A stretch of DNA of 7,152 bases from Actinomycetes bacterium (GTDB taxonomy: Bacteria; Actinomycetota; Acidimicrobiia; Acidimicrobiales; Palsa-688): positions 1 through 7,152 of the forward strand of contig JAKAQB010000125.1 in assembly GCA_021811865.1 (NCBI GenBank), given 5' to 3'. A model generated the notes under the pieces. That model saw only the letters and a list, made by a program, of their open reading frames with translations. It had not been told where the DNA came from and ran no database searches. Each line of letters starts with the position of its first letter. Position 1 is the stretch's first letter. The translations under genes were made by a program, and so were the position numbers. Positions 1 to 5,666 of this stretch are shown piece after piece.

Positions 1-167
1 GTGATGGGCGGCCTCGCTCCCCTCGTCGTGAAGTGCGTCCCAGCCGACGTCGAGCTCGCGCCACTCGCGGATCTCGCCGTCCTCCACGGTGGCGACGGCA
101 ACGCGCCCGGCGCGTCCCCACCGGGGTCCACGGCGCCGCTCGGGTCCACGGGCACGCAGACGATCAC
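1..167 (-). pseudogene. Dinitrogenase iron-molybdenum cofactor (NifX/NifB-like) domain protein, 5' part, frameshifted
   Basis: The likely start is GTG at 167-165, giving MIVCVPVDPSGAVDP. The frame then breaks, and the next frame reads WGRAGRVAVATVEDGEIREW followed by RELDVGWDALHDEGSEAAHH up to the window edge. Joined, these give the typical N-terminal half of a NifX/NifB C-terminal-like cofactor-binding domain: a first beta strand with IxVPVD, a (R)WGRA turn, and the VGWDxLHDEG...HH segment of the actinobacterial branch. The break is at the G run 123-126 on the plus strand; one extra base there restores DPRWGRA. Family members bind Fe-S or FeMo-cluster precursors, and most actinobacterial copies have no proven role in nitrogen fixation. 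A weak GAGG lies about 10 bases before the start. The gene follows the 115-aa membrane protein by 70 bases on the same strand. It is either a true frameshift or a sequencing error. The C-terminus is outside the window. Confidence 0.72.
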
Positions 168-237
168 GCTGTCACCGCCTCGCTCAGGGCACCTGGCACG
201 ACAGCGGCACCCCCGCCCACCAGAGACGGGGCGACCA

Positions 238-585
238 CTACGCCGCCTCGGGCCCGGGGACGTCCGGGAGCGACGTCGTGAGGCGGGTCACCGCCGCCGG
301 GCGGGCGGAGACGGCGCTGTGTCCGGCCAGCGTCTCGAGGGCGCACTCGTAGCGCCGGGCACGCTCGTTCGCCTGCTGGACGCGCGCCCGCTCGTCGCCG
401 AGAGCCCGCTCGGTGGCCGCCCGCACCTCCTCGTTGGTCCGCAGGATCCGCCATGTGCCCGCCGGCTCACGCGGGGCCTCCACGCTCGCCTGCCATCGCC
501 CCTGCAGCCACCACCAGGTCCCGGTTCCGATGACCGCCAGGAGCCCGGCCGCGACAGCGCCCAACACGATCTCGTGCAACGACAT
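238..585 (-). CDS. Small membrane-anchored protein with charged helix, unknown function
   Basis: This is a 115-aa protein of a family I do not recognise. Residues about 5-28 form one hydrophobic segment (IVLGAVAAGLLAVIG, then WWWLQ), likely a single membrane anchor with a short N-terminus. Residues about 50-88 are rich in Glu, Arg, Ala and Gln (NEEVRAATERALGDERARVQ and on) and look like a long amphipathic helix or coiled coil. The tail from about 90 is Pro/Ala-rich and probably disordered. The start is well supported: ATG at 585-583 is preceded by AAGGGGAGGAG with the short SD spacing also seen for the DoxX gene. A 184-base gap separates it from doxX upstream and carries a DosR-like box about 120 bases before this ATG. 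The NifX-like gene follows 70 bases downstream, so the two may be co-transcribed. The existence of the gene is likely; its function is unknown. Confidence 0.72.
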   Translation of the reverse strand: MSLHEIVLGAVAAGLLAVIGTGTWWWLQGRWQASVEAPREPAGTWRILRTNEEVRAATERALGDERARVQQANERARRYECALETLAGHSAVSARPAAVTRLTTSLPDVPGPEAA

Positions 586-703
586 CTCTCCTCCCCTTCA
601 CGGCTCGTCTGCGGCAGGCAGCCGGTGACGGCGCCTCCCGAGCGAGGCCGTCCCCTCGAACCGGCAAGCCTCTGCCAGCGTGCGCGAGCGTGAGCTCTCG
701 GTG

Positions 704-720
704 TAGGGCCGAAAGTCCCC
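704..720 (-). promoter_or_regulatory. DosR/DevR-like dormancy box (candidate)
   Basis: The minus strand reads GGGGACTTTCGGCCCTA. This is close to the imperfect palindrome bound by the hypoxia regulator DosR/DevR of mycobacteria and relatives (core GGGAC-nnnn-GTCCC; here GGGAC-TTTCG-GCCC). It lies in the 184-base gap between doxX and the 115-aa membrane protein, pointing toward that protein and the NifX-like gene, about 120 bases before the ATG. No clear -10 element was found downstream. The match is by eye; binding and regulator presence are inferred. Confidence 0.4.
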
Positions 721-769
721 ACGGGCGCCGCCCCGCCCTGGGTGCCGGCAGCTCGGGGAGGTCAGCTCG

Positions 770-1177
770 TCACGAGGACCGCCGGCGGTCTCCGAGCACG
801 TAGAGGACCAGGCCGGCGGCGATCGCCATGTTCTTGTTGAAGTGGTTCCGCTGGTTGGGGCGCAGGGCAGCATCCTCCACCTTCCAGAACTGATGCCCTG
901 CGAGAGTCGTGGGAAGAAGGGAGGCCACGAGACCGCACGCCACCACACGAGGGGCGACGCCGGCAGCGAACAGACCGGCCGCTCCCATCTGGAAGGCGGC
1001 GTTGGCCCGCACGATGACGGTGTCCTCGGGGAGCTTGACCGGCAGTCGCTGCCTCATCTCGGCGAGGAAGGGCCCGGCGGTGGTGGCGGGCTTGGCGGGG
1101 TTCGTCACGACGTCGTAGCCCGCCCGCAGGAAGACCCAGGCGAGTACGCATCGTGCGAGGGTTCTGAGCGGTCTCAC
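770..1177 (-). CDS. DoxX family membrane protein
   Basis: This 135-aa protein has the DoxX fold features. A first helix (residues about 8-25, ARCVLAWVFLRAGYDVVTNP) ends in the family's G-x-D/K-x-x-x-NP turn. Two further hydrophobic helices lie at about 60-90. The signature GHQFWK(V)ED...RPNQRNHFNKN then runs into a last helix, MAIAAGLVLYVLG. Length is normal for the family. DoxX-like proteins are small inner-membrane proteins, variously linked to quinone-dependent or redox-stress functions; the substrate here cannot be read from sequence. The start is GTG at 1177-1175, preceded by GAAAGGAGGTGAC, an almost complete match to the 16S anti-SD. That SD overlaps the end of the upstream 57-aa frame (stop TGA at 1181-1179), so the two are probably translationally coupled. 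A 7-bp hairpin sits just before the SD. Confidence 0.88.
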   Translation of the reverse strand: MRPLRTLARCVLAWVFLRAGYDVVTNPAKPATTAGPFLAEMRQRLPVKLPEDTVIVRANAAFQMGAAGLFAAGVAPRVVACGLVASLLPTTLAGHQFWKVEDAALRPNQRNHFNKNMAIAAGLVLYVLGDRRRSS

Positions 1178-1178
1178 G

Positions 1179-1352
1179 TCACCTCCTTTCGAGCTTCGGC
1201 ATCACGACGCGATGCCGGGGTGGGACAGGCGGATGCACCATCGCACGACCGCAGGCCTTCTGGTACTCGAGGGTCTCGTGGTCGCGCTCGGACATGGCGA
1301 TGAACAGCGTACGGGTGAGCAGGCAACGCGCGGCCACCTCGAAGGGTGCCAC
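1179..1352 (-). CDS. 57-aa hypothetical protein coupled to doxX
   Basis: This short frame begins MAPFEVAARCLLTRTLFIAM, continues SERDHETLEYQKACGRAMVH, and ends PPVPPRHRVVMPKLERR. I do not recognise it. Evidence that it is real: start GTG at 1352-1350 is preceded by GAAGGAG with the same short spacing as its neighbours; it is the only ATG/GTG/TTG start before the in-frame stop near 1433; about 82% of its third codon positions are G or C (over 90% in the first 34 codons); and its TGA stop lies inside the doxX SD, with 1 base between TGA and the doxX GTG. It has a hydrophobic N-terminal third (residues 6-20), then a charged helix and a Pro/Arg-rich tail, with Cys at 10 and 35. It could be a small partner or leader peptide for DoxX. 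It diverges from the PiT gene. Confidence 0.52.
   Translation of the reverse strand: MAPFEVAARCLLTRTLFIAMSERDHETLEYQKACGRAMVHPPVPPRHRVVMPKLERR
1197..1217 (-). other. 7-bp hairpin just upstream of the doxX ribosome site
   Basis: CGGCATC (1197-1203) and GATGCCG (1211-1217) are perfect inverted repeats around a 7-base loop. In the leftward transcript the hairpin forms within the last codons of the 57-aa frame and ends about 7-10 bases before the AAGGAGGTGA that serves doxX. It could affect ribosome access, coupling or mRNA stability. No U-run follows, so it is not an obvious terminator. Confidence 0.35.
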
Positions 1353-1465
1353 GTGCTCCTTCGCCCCGTAGCGCCCGAGTCGCCGTAGTGAGCTACCGGC
1401 CGGCCTACGCTCGGACGGGTGGTGGCATCGTCACTCGACGCAGCGGGACCACCCCGCCCGTCGCC

Positions 1466-2485
1466 GTGGCCGTGAGCGCCGCCGAGGTGCTCGCCGCCGG
1501 GGGAGGCCTCGCTCTCGCCGCTCTCCTCGGGGTGAGCGATGCCCCGAACGCCGTGGCGCCGCTCGTCTCCTCCCGCACCCGCGCCTACCTACCGGTCGCC
1601 GGATGGTCGGTGCTCTGGCACCTCGTCGGAGGGCTGCTCGCCGGCACGCTCGTCGCACAGACCACCGTCGGCCTCGTCGACGTCCCTGCCGGCTCACTCG
1701 CCGCCGTCCTGGCGGCAGGCTGCTGGGCGGCGGTCGTCTTCACGTGGGCGGCGACCCGGCTCGGCCTTCCGGCGAGCGCGAGCGTCAGCCTCGTCGGTGG
1801 ACTGGCCGGAGCCGCCCTGGCGACCGGCGGGGCCGGTGCCGTCAATTGGGGCGGCGTCGAGGGCGTCCGGATCCACGGCGTGCTCGGCGTGCTGGCCGGC
1901 ATCGTGATCGCCCCGGTCGCCGCCGGCACGGCCGCCTACTTCCTCGAACAGGTGCTGAGGCCGTTCACGCTCCGGCTGCGCCGGCAGGCGGCGCGGCCGC
2001 TCAGAGCGGGTGTCTGGGCGGCCTCGGCCGCCGTCGCGCTGGCCGACGGGACGAACGACGGCCAGAAGGCGATGGGCGTCCTCACCGCCTCGCTCTCGGG
2101 CGCAGCCGCTCTCGCTCCGGGCGGGAGCGGCATCCCGTGGACGGTCCGCCTCGGCTGCTCGGTCCTCCTCGCCGCCTGCACCGTCCTCGGCGGGCGCCGC
2201 GTCGTGCTCACCGTCGCCCGGCGGCTGTGGCGCTCGAACACACCTGACGACCTGGCGGCCGAGGGATCGGCGGCAGCTCTCATCTTCCTCGCGGGCGGAG
2301 CGGGGCTTCCGCTGTCGACCTCCACCGTCGTCACGTCGGCCAAGGTCGGAGCCGGTGCCTCCCGCAGGCCCCGACACCTCAACCGTCGCCAGGTGGCGAG
2401 GGTGCTGGCTACATGGCTCGTCACCCTCCCGGCCTCGGCGGGGGGTGGAGCGCTGCTCATCGGCTTCTCGAGGATGCTCGGGTGA
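1466..2485 (+). CDS. pit: PiT-family inorganic phosphate transporter
   Basis: This is a PHO4/PiT permease of the cytoplasmic membrane that imports phosphate (often as a metal-phosphate complex) using an ion gradient. Two inverted halves are visible. The first has LGVSDAPNAVAPLVSSR near residue 20, matching the N-terminal ND/HDxANAxAT signature in altered form. The second has ADGTNDGQKAMGVL near residue 195, matching the canonical GxNDxQKxMG signature. The C-terminal GLPLSTSTVVTSAKVGAG corresponds to the family's G-PVST-T-H/V segment. Several Ala/Leu/Val/Gly-rich helices lie between, with a basic loop (LRLRRQAARPLR) between the halves. The start is uncertain: the frame is open from before 1346, with GTG at 1346, 1388, 1466 and 1472. 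I chose 1466 because homology begins right after it and the upstream part is low-complexity and overlaps the divergent promoter region. No good SD is visible. It overlaps the DUF47 gene by 4 bases. Confidence 0.9.
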   Translation: MAVSAAEVLAAGGGLALAALLGVSDAPNAVAPLVSSRTRAYLPVAGWSVLWHLVGGLLAGTLVAQTTVGLVDVPAGSLAAVLAAGCWAAVVFTWAATRLGLPASASVSLVGGLAGAALATGGAGAVNWGGVEGVRIHGVLGVLAGIVIAPVAAGTAAYFLEQVLRPFTLRLRRQAARPLRAGVWAASAAVALADGTNDGQKAMGVLTASLSGAAALAPGGSGIPWTVRLGCSVLLAACTVLGGRRVVLTVARRLWRSNTPDDLAAEGSAAALIFLAGGAGLPLSTSTVVTSAKVGAGASRRPRHLNRRQVARVLATWLVTLPASAGGGALLIGFSRMLG

Positions 2486-3141
2486 CCGCCGGGCGCACGC
2501 CCCGGCGAGGGCTCGCCAGGATGATCGGCTGGCTCGAGCGCCTCGCCCTGTCCTCGGGTCCTGACGTCGTCGGCCTGCTCGTCGCCCAGGGAGGGCTCAG
2601 CACCAAGGCGCTCGACGCCTTCGTCGCCTGGTCGGAGGGCGGGGGACCACCCGCCGCAGAGGCGCTGCGCAGGCTCGAGCACGAGGCCGACGACGCCCGT
2701 AGGGAGCTCGTCTCGGCGCTCAAGGCCTCCCTCGCCACCCCGATCAGCCAGGAGGACCTCTTCGTGCTGTCGGAGCGCTGCGACCGGGTCGTGAACCGGG
2801 TGAAGAACCTCGCCGGGGAGGCCGAGGTGCTCGACTGGCGCCCAGATGCGACCGCGGCCGAGATGGCCCGGGACCTGAGAGCCGGCGTGGCCTCGGTGGT
2901 GACCGGCTTCTCCTCGCTCGCCGGCGCTGGCAGCGAGGCCGGCGAGGCGGCCGACGAGGCGACCCGGGCCGTGCGCCGAGTCGAGCACAGCTACCGGACG
3001 GCCATGGCGGGACTGAGCGGATCGAGCGACCTGCGTGCGGTCTTCACCGCCCGCGAGATCTACCGCTCCTACGTGCGGGCGGCCGAGGCGCTCGAGGCTC
3101 TGTCCGACCGGCTCTGGTACGCCCTGCTCGCCGAACCCTGA
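2482..3141 (+). CDS. DUF47/PhoU-like accessory protein of the Pit transporter
   Basis: This 219-aa, mostly helical, soluble protein belongs to the PhoU-like DUF47 family. The best landmark is LEHEADDARRELVSALKASL then ATPISQEDLFVLSERCDRVV(NRVKNLAGEAEVL), the typical HEAD(D/E)xRRxL...TPIxxEDxFxLSxxxDxVxxxxKN core. A second helical half follows (AVRRVEHSYRTAMAGL near residue 165, then FTAREIYRSYVRAAEALEAL), echoing the PhoU repeat with its E-x-x-x-D/R metal-site spacing. Such proteins are encoded next to pit genes and are thought to modulate phosphate uptake. Here the GTG start at 2482 overlaps the pit stop as GTGA and has GAGG 8 bases upstream, so translation is probably coupled. An alternative start, ATG at 2521, would drop a 13-residue basic leader. 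DUF47 follows pit here, whereas in many genomes it precedes it. Confidence 0.87.
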   Translation: MTAGRTPRRGLARMIGWLERLALSSGPDVVGLLVAQGGLSTKALDAFVAWSEGGGPPAAEALRRLEHEADDARRELVSALKASLATPISQEDLFVLSERCDRVVNRVKNLAGEAEVLDWRPDATAAEMARDLRAGVASVVTGFSSLAGAGSEAGEAADEATRAVRRVEHSYRTAMAGLSGSSDLRAVFTAREIYRSYVRAAEALEALSDRLWYALLAEP

Positions 3142-3217
3142 GAAGAACCGGTTCGCCGCGCCCACCAGGCGCGACCGCCGCGGAGCCCGGCCGCCTGATC
3201 GTGCCGTGCAGACTCCC

Positions 3218-4840
3218 ATGGTGACGCGATTCGACACCGATCATCTCCGGCGGGGCACCGAGGCACTCTCCGGCTTCGTCACAGGAGCCCGGGTGCTCGG
3301 CGCCGCCGGGCTCCTCACGCCCATGCGTCCGGACGTCGCCCTCCGAGCCGCCCTCGCGCTCGCCCGCGAGGGCCTCTCGCCGGCCGCCGCGCTCGCCTAC
3401 TCCGCCGCCCGCTACCCGGACCGGCTCGCCGTCCTCGACGAGCGCGGCACCCTCACCTTCCCCGAGGCCAGCCTCGAGGCCGACCGCCTCGCCGGCGTCC
3501 TCGAGGCTGGCGGGGTGCGTGCGGGCGACCGTGTGGGCCTGTTGTCGGCGAACCACCGCGGCTTCCTCCTCGCCACGGCCGCGCTGTCGAGCCTGCAGGC
3601 GGACGTGCTCCTCCTGAACGCCGCCTCCTCGGGCCGGGAGGTCGGCCGGCTGCTCGACAGCGAGCAGATCAGCCATCTCGTCCACGACGGCGCACTGCCG
3701 GTACCCGAGCGGGACCGCACCAGCCTCCACCGCCTCGGCGAGGGGCCGTACGCATCGCGACGCGGCGGGCGCAGCCTGCTCGGCGGTCTGCCCGGGCGGG
3801 TGCTGAGGCCGAGCCGCTACGTGCTCATGACCTCCGGGACGACCGGCCGCCCGAAGGGAGCCGCCAGGCCCGTACCGCTCAGCCTCGACCCGCTCGTCGC
3901 CATGCTCTCGCGCCTTCCGCTCAAGGTGAACGACGTGACGATGATCGCCTCGCCGCTCTTCCACGCCTGGGGTTTCGCCCATCTCGGCCTCGGTCTCGCC
4001 CTGTCCTCGAGCTTGGTCCTGCGGCCCCGCTTCGACGCCGAGGCGACGCTCTCGGCGGTCGCCCAGCACCGGGTGAGGGTGCTCGTCGCGGTCCCGGTGA
4101 TGCTGCAACGGCTGGTGGAGCTGCCCGAGGCGACCCGGCGGCGCTACGACACCTCGTCCCTCGAAGTCGTGGCCTCGAGCGGCTCGGCGCTGCCCGGTGA
4201 TCTCGCCACACGGGTGATGGACACCTTCGGCGAGGTGCTCTACAACCTGTACGGCTCCACCGAGGCGGCATGGGCGACCGTCGCCGGCCCCTCGGACCTG
4301 CGTGCCCATCCCCGCACGGCCGGTCGCCCGCCGAGGGGATCGCGGGTGCTCGTCGTGGGCGACGACGGGAGACCCGTCGGGCCGGCGACCACGGGCCGCA
4401 TCCTCGTCTCCAACTCCATGGTGAGGCGAGCGGCCGACGCGGACGCGGCCGGGTTCGTCGCGACGGGAGACCTCGGCCACCTCGACGGGAACGGGCTCCT
4501 GTTCGTCGACGGCAGGCAGGACGACATGGTGGTCTCGGGGGGCGAGAACGTCTACCCCGACGAGGTGGAGGAGGTCCTCCTGTCCCATCCGGGCGTACTC
4601 GAGGCCGCCGTCGCCGGCGTCCCCGACGAGGAGTTCGGCGCCCGGCTGCGAGCCGCCGTCGTCACCGCCCCGGGGCACGAGTTGAGCGAAGATGAGCTGA
4701 GGGCCTTCCTGCGGGAGCGGATCGCCCGCTTCAAGGTGCCGCGGGACATCGTCTTTCTCTCCTCTCTCCCGCGCACGGCAACGGGAAAGCCGAGGCGGCG
4801 GTCGATCAGGGAGGCCGGCGGACAGGACGCCGTCAGCTAG
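3218..4840 (+). CDS. FadD-type fatty acyl-CoA ligase (ANL superfamily)
   Basis: This 540-aa ATP-dependent adenylate-forming enzyme probably converts a fatty or other carboxylic acid to its CoA thioester via an acyl-AMP. All core motifs are intact: phosphate loop MTSGTTGRPKGA (residues about 204-215), adenine-site YGSTE (345-349), TGD (416-418), the hinge/second-domain motif GRQDDMVVSGGENVYPDEVE (from 432), and C-terminal TATGKPRR with catalytic Lys at 524. The N-terminal 60 residues (ARVLGAAGLLTPMRPD and an Ala/Leu-rich stretch) resemble the extension of actinobacterial FadD2/FadD12-like proteins. The chain-length substrate cannot be read. The start is ATG 3218; GTG 3221 is next, the frame is open further upstream, and no SD is visible, so translation may be leaderless or coupled. 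It follows DUF47 by 76 bases, a gap that holds the palindrome GAACCGGTTC (3145-3154). A functional link to phosphate uptake is not evident. Confidence 0.92.
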   Translation: MVTRFDTDHLRRGTEALSGFVTGARVLGAAGLLTPMRPDVALRAALALAREGLSPAAALAYSAARYPDRLAVLDERGTLTFPEASLEADRLAGVLEAGGVRAGDRVGLLSANHRGFLLATAALSSLQADVLLLNAASSGREVGRLLDSEQISHLVHDGALPVPERDRTSLHRLGEGPYASRRGGRSLLGGLPGRVLRPSRYVLMTSGTTGRPKGAARPVPLSLDPLVAMLSRLPLKVNDVTMIASPLFHAWGFAHLGLGLALSSSLVLRPRFDAEATLSAVAQHRVRVLVAVPVMLQRLVELPEATRRRYDTSSLEVVASSGSALPGDLATRVMDTFGEVLYNLYGSTEAAWATVAGPSDLRAHPRTAGRPPRGSRVLVVGDDGRPVGPATTGRILVSNSMVRRAADADAAGFVATGDLGHLDGNGLLFVDGRQDDMVVSGGENVYPDEVEEVLLSHPGVLEAAVAGVPDEEFGARLRAAVVTAPGHELSEDELRAFLRERIARFKVPRDIVFLSSLPRTATGKPRRRSIREAGGQDAVS

Positions 4841-5047
4841 CCCGGAGCTGGCGCAGCGTGGGCCCAGCAGTCACGCCGTGATCGCCGCCGGCGCCTGATG
4901 GCAATGTTCCGTCTTGTTCTCCTCGTGTCGGGTCCGCCAGCCGATGAGCCCGGTCAGCGGACCAGTTGCTGGGGTCAGCGGTGACCGCCCCGGCGATCCG
5001 GGGCACGAGTCGCCGAGCTGGTGGCCACTGGCGGGCGTTGCGGCCGC
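4841..5047. other. Non-coding junction after the ligase gene
   Basis: I see no gene in this stretch on either strand. The open frames across it are Arg/Ala/Pro-rich GC shadows without an SD or recognisable domain. It separates the rightward pit-DUF47-ligase block from the leftward broken genes. It contains a short direct repeat (GGTCAGCGG, at about 4950 and 4973) and the hairpin at 4987-5004. It may include the outer end of a decayed insertion element, but I could not identify a terminal inverted repeat. Confidence 0.5.
4987..5004. terminator. 7-bp GC hairpin, possible terminator between convergent genes
   Basis: GCCCCGG-CGAT-CCGGGGC is a perfect 7-bp stem with a 4-base loop. It lies about 147 bases past the ligase stop (plus strand) and about 44 bases past the end of the transposase remnant (minus strand), where transcripts from both sides converge. 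There is no T-run on either side, so intrinsic termination is uncertain, although U-tail-poor hairpins are common in high-GC actinobacteria. Confidence 0.3.
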
Positions 5048-5265
5048 TCAGATGGCAGGGATGCGCCGGTGCGCCGAGCAGGGCGTCGGCGGTCGGCCTC
5101 CGTCGATCAGGCGCACGATCCGCCGGCCGGCCGAGTGCACGAGGCGGGCGGGGGCCGTGGAGGATGGCCGAGCGCAGCGCCTCCGGTCGGGCATCGCGCC
5201 AGGTGCTGTCGAACAGAGCGGCTGGAGCCACAGCCCGAGCCGCCGCAAGCCGCCGAGCCTCCGGA
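5048..5265 (-). mobile_element. Degraded C-terminus of a DDE transposase (IS1380/IS4-like), multiple frame breaks
   Basis: No single frame gives a credible protein, but pieces of two minus-strand frames join into one recognisable tail. Order: FDSTWRDARPEALRSAILHG (about 5213-5155), ARLVHSAGRRIVRLIDGG (about 5145-5098), RPTADALLGA (about 5094-5070), HRRIPAI and stop TGA at 5050-5048. This resembles the C-terminal end of IS1380-type transposases of actinobacteria (…P-x-x-LR-x-x-LLH-x-x-ARL-x-R-x-GRR-x-x-LRL…W/P…A-x-x-RLRAL). At least three frame changes are needed. A possible upstream piece, RRLGLWLQPL, precedes it. No catalytic D-D-E residues remain and no inverted repeats were found. The assignment rests on memory of the family and is tentative; random GC-rich sequence is the alternative. 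Confidence 0.4.
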
Positions 5266-5346
5266 CTCGCCGGGGCAGTTCGACGCCCGGGCAGCCGACG
5301 GTGCTGCGGTGGGCAGCCGCCGGACGCCGTCGGCGCGACGGTCGCC

Positions 5347-5608
5347 TCACTCACCTGTCAGAAGGCGGCAGTGCTGGAGAGAGATCGACTGTCGCGCGGC
5401 GGCGTGTCGCAGCGAGTCGTCACGGTGCTGCTCGGACTCCCACACCCCGCTGACAAAGACGGTGACCTCGTCGGCGCAGGCGGCCCCGACGATGAACTGG
5501 TGACAACCGAGGCCGCTGAGCTCTCCCCCTCTGTCGTGAGCCGCCCGACGACGGAGTCCGCGGGCCCGGCTTGGTGGTGAACCAGGCGATCAGTCCGTAC
5601 GCCGTCAG
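5347..5608 (-). pseudogene. ABM-type (putative quinol monooxygenase) family protein, two frameshifts
   Basis: Three minus-strand frames, read in sequence, give a nearly full-length protein of about 87 aa. Frame one: (L)TAYGLIAWFTTKPGPR, from CTG 5608. Frame two: DSVVGRLTTEGES. Frame three: LSGLGCHQFIVGAACADEVT then VFVSGVWESEQHRDDSLRH, ending in CRLLTGE with TGA at 5349-5347. The joined product matches the small antibiotic-biosynthesis-monooxygenase (ABM) ferredoxin-like family, whose members typically begin M-x-x-YGLI-x-x-x-T-x-KPGQRDA and contain V-x-EVW-x-S-x-x-x-H-x-x-SL. Family members are cofactor-independent dimers acting on quinols or polyketides, and many are uncharacterised. Each break is fixed by one extra base: near 5558 (CGGACT to CGGGACT) and near 5520 (AGCTCAG to AGCCTCAG). 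The usual ATG start is replaced by CTG. It lies 58 bases after the YdeI-like gene on the same strand. Confidence 0.62.
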
Positions 5609-5666
5609 CGGCCACCCGTCGCGCTGTGCCGTCGGCGTCGGGCGGGACGGGGCGGGATGGGGAAGG

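Noticed and set aside
1..693. Open frame of 230 codons on the plus strand
   Set aside because: Pro/Arg-rich, no SD or domain. It is antisense to the NifX-like gene and the 115-aa membrane protein, which carry the real signals.
723..738. GGGCG...CGCCC hairpin after doxX as a terminator
   Set aside because: Only 5 bp with no T-run, and such short GC stems are expected by chance at this GC content.
1406..1411. TACGCT as a -10 element for pit
   Set aside because: It fits TAnnnT, but no -35 partner is visible and the pit start is itself uncertain.
3145..3154. Palindrome GAACCGGTTC as an operator for the ligase gene
   Set aside because: A 10-bp palindrome alone is weak evidence, there is no second copy nearby, and I know of no matching regulator.
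1936..3237. 433-codon minus-strand frame opposite pit and DUF47
   Set aside because: A mirror of GC-rich coding sequence. The plus-strand genes have clear family motifs and this frame has none.
3044..4678. 544-codon minus-strand frame opposite the acyl-CoA ligase
   Set aside because: Composition (Arg/Gly/His-rich) and lack of motifs show it is a shadow of the intact ligase.
4833..5354. 173-codon minus-strand frame
   Set aside because: Mostly Pro/Arg/Ala-rich with no SD; only a middle part fits the transposase tail, so it is not a gene as it stands.
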